In this document: positions 21,287 to 22,715 of the stretch, piece after piece | Numbering within the stretch: position 1 is the first letter of the stretch | How the letters are laid out: each line of letters begins with the position of its first letter | Assembly: GCA_031255915.1 (NCBI GenBank) | Contig: JAIRRP010000067.1 | Span: 1 to 22,715 of the forward strand | Source: Puniceicoccales bacterium | GTDB taxonomy: Bacteria > Verrucomicrobiota > Verrucomicrobiia > Opitutales > JAIRLG01 | DNA: 22,715 nucleotides | Reading direction: 5' to 3' | The notes under the pieces: model-generated | Databases searched by the model: none | Told to the model about the DNA's origin: nothing | What the model saw: the letters and a program-made list of their open reading frames with translations, nothing else | Translations under genes and position numbers: made by a program

Positions 21287-22636
21287 ATGTTTGAGGTAAT
21301 TACGGATAAAATGAGCCAAGCCATTCGGGCCATGCGCGGCCTGAATAAAATTTCAGAAGCGAATGTCGCTGATGCTTTAGTTCGTGTAAAAACGGCGCTA
21401 TTGGCGTCGGATGTCCATTATAAGGTAGTGAAAGAATTTATTGCCAATGTGCAGGCAAAATGCTTAGGGCAAAAGGTCGTTGTGGGCGCAACACCGGGCC
21501 AGCAACTCATTCATGGGATTCATTCGGAGCTGGTTGCGTTATTGGGCGGAGAGAGCCCGAATTTTTTTGCTCTGAAGCCACTGAGAATTTTGATGGTGGG
21601 CCTCCATGGTTCGGGTAAAACGACAACGACGATCAAACTGGCGGCGATGCTCCAGAAAAAAGGCTACCACCCCGCTGTCATTGCCTGTGATGTATACCGA
21701 CCAGCGGCTATTGATCAACTCGAGCAATTGGCGCAACAGGCATCTCTGCCATTTTATGGCGATCGCGAGGAAAAACGTGCGGTGTCGATCGCGTCATCTG
21801 GTCTCGCTTGGGCAAAGGAGCATTCTGCTGATGCCATTTTATGGGATACGGCAGGTCGCTTGCAGATAGACGATGTCCTCATTCAAGAACTCAAGGATAT
21901 GCGTTCGGCGATTCAGCCGCAGGAAATCTTGCTCGTGGCAGATAGCGCTCTGGGGCAAGAAGCGGTCAATGTTGCCAAGCATTTCCATGAGGCACTGACG
22001 CTTACGGGTATCGTGTTGACGAAATTAGATGGTGATGCGCGTGGAGGTGCTGCCGTTTCCATGAAGTCCGTAACGCAGGTCCCAATTCGGTTCATGGGTA
22101 CGGGTGAAAAGATTTCAGATTTAGAAATTTTTCATGCAGACCGAATGGCCCAGCGAATCTTGGGAATGGGCGATGTAATTTCTCTCGTCGAAAAAGCTCA
22201 GGAAGTCGTCGATCAGCAGGAGGCCGAGCGTTTGGCTGAAAAGATGAAACATGCGACGTTTACGTTGGATGATTTTTTACAGCAAATGCGGAAAATTCAA
22301 AATATGGGCTCCGTCAGTTCTTTACTTCAGCATTTACCGGGAATGAACTCTATGTCGTCCGAAGATGCCGATAAACGGTTCAAACGGGTGGGGGCTGTCG
22401 TTTCGTCGATGACCCTTAAGGAGCGGCGACATCCGGATATCATCCATGGCCAGCGGCGCGTGCGAATTGCCAAAGGTTCTGGAACGACGTTGGCGGATGT
22501 GAATTCTCTCCTGAAGCAATTTCATTATATGAAGCAGATGATGAAGAAGATGAAAAATACCCACGGTCGGAAAGAGTTACAGCAAATGATGGCCCAGATG
22601 GGTGGTGGTATGACGGGAGATTCATTGCATTTCTAA
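21287..22636 (+). CDS. ffh: Signal recognition particle GTPase Ffh
   Basis: Ffh is the protein part of the SRP, which binds signal sequences on nascent chains and delivers them to SecY through FtsY. The 449-residue product has an N-terminal four-helix domain and a G domain with the G1 P-loop GLHGSGKTTTT (105-115), DVYRPAA (135-141), DTAGR (187-191), TKLDGDARGG (245-254) and GTGEK (271-275). The M domain (about 300-435) is methionine-rich and holds the RNA/signal-binding RIAKGSGTTLADVNSLLKQF. The length is normal. There is no strong Shine-Dalgarno, only GAGAAA before the ATG. The gene is divergent from gspF. Confidence 0.96.
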   Translation: MFEVITDKMSQAIRAMRGLNKISEANVADALVRVKTALLASDVHYKVVKEFIANVQAKCLGQKVVVGATPGQQLIHGIHSELVALLGGESPNFFALKPLRILMVGLHGSGKTTTTIKLAAMLQKKGYHPAVIACDVYRPAAIDQLEQLAQQASLPFYGDREEKRAVSIASSGLAWAKEHSADAILWDTAGRLQIDDVLIQELKDMRSAIQPQEILLVADSALGQEAVNVAKHFHEALTLTGIVLTKLDGDARGGAAVSMKSVTQVPIRFMGTGEKISDLEIFHADRMAQRILGMGDVISLVEKAQEVVDQQEAERLAEKMKHATFTLDDFLQQMRKIQNMGSVSSLLQHLPGMNSMSSEDADKRFKRVGAVVSSMTLKERRHPDIIHGQRRVRIAKGSGTTLADVNSLLKQFHYMKQMMKKMKNTHGRKELQQMMAQMGGGMTGDSLHF

Positions 22637-22640
22637 TATT

Positions 22641-22715
22641 ATGTGGCACGTTATTTTAGAGCTCATTAAAAGTAAACGTTTTATCAGTTTTGCAGTAGCT
22701 GCTTTTATCATTGCC
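22641..22715 (+). CDS. Start of a membrane-protein gene (cut by window end)
   Basis: An ATG at 22641, 4 bases after the ffh stop, opens a frame of 25 codons to the window edge: MWHVILELIKSKRFISFAVA, then AFIIA. The last stretch is hydrophobic after a basic patch (KSKR), as in a first transmembrane segment or a signal anchor. The tight spacing after ffh suggests an operon. In many genomes rpsP follows ffh; this N-terminus is not S16. The family cannot be named from 25 residues. Confidence 0.5.
   Translation, partial: MWHVILELIKSKRFISFAVAAFIIA

Overview
This window is the back half of a bacterial ribosomal-protein supercluster (the S10, spc and alpha operons fused into one run), followed by a mixed region of housekeeping and accessory genes. 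The organism is probably a Gram-negative bacterium: a gene at 18914-19741 encodes a signal-peptide-bearing protein with an outer-membrane beta-barrel C-terminus. The gene order secY-map-rpsM-rpsK-rpsD-rpoA-rplQ, the lack of an L30 gene between S5 and L15, and an AT-rich accessory gene with no signal peptide that looks like a secreted effector would fit the PVC group, perhaps a host-associated Verrucomicrobiota (Opitutales/Puniceicoccales-like). That placement is inference from gene order, not a phylogeny.

Bases 37-12567 hold 24 genes, all on the + strand and tightly packed: L2, S19, L22, S3, L16, L29, S17, L14, L24, L5, S14, S8, L6, L18, S5, L15, SecY, methionine aminopeptidase, S13, S11, S4, RpoA and L17. 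(L23, L4, L3 and S10 presumably lie upstream.) The ribosomal proteins, the membrane-insertion channel, the enzyme that trims nascent N-termini and the RNA polymerase alpha subunit are therefore co-expressed. Several members are odd: SecY carries an extra C-terminal membrane helix, S3 ends in a cysteine-rich tail, L24 is short at its C-terminus, and S5, S11 and L17 have terminal extensions. L30, L36 and IF-1 genes are missing from their usual places.

Bases 12568-22715 are a different kind of region. A HIT-family nucleotide hydrolase (- strand) is divergent from a 600-residue protein of unknown function (+ strand, 13270-15072). That protein gene converges on dnaE (- strand). Upstream of dnaE are a small putative outer-membrane barrel protein and an orphan type II secretion/type IV pilus inner-membrane protein (GspF/PilC), both on the - strand. 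ffh, the SRP GTPase, is divergent from gspF on the + strand, and the start of one further membrane-protein gene is cut by the window edge.

The most notable signal is a shared promoter-like element. The unknown 600-residue protein gene and the outer-membrane barrel gene, about 6.5 kb apart and on opposite strands, each have TTTTACTGGYAA, exactly 16 bases, then a near-consensus -10 hexamer (TATAAT or TATATT). Both genes are AT-rich compared with their neighbours, so they may belong to one regulon, possibly for the cell surface or for host contact. In the unknown gene this promoter predicts an almost leaderless mRNA starting at the ATG at 13270. The same gene contains two overlapping, mutually exclusive perfect 9-bp hairpins at 14051-14085. 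No tRNA, rRNA, CRISPR array, insertion sequence or phage gene was seen.
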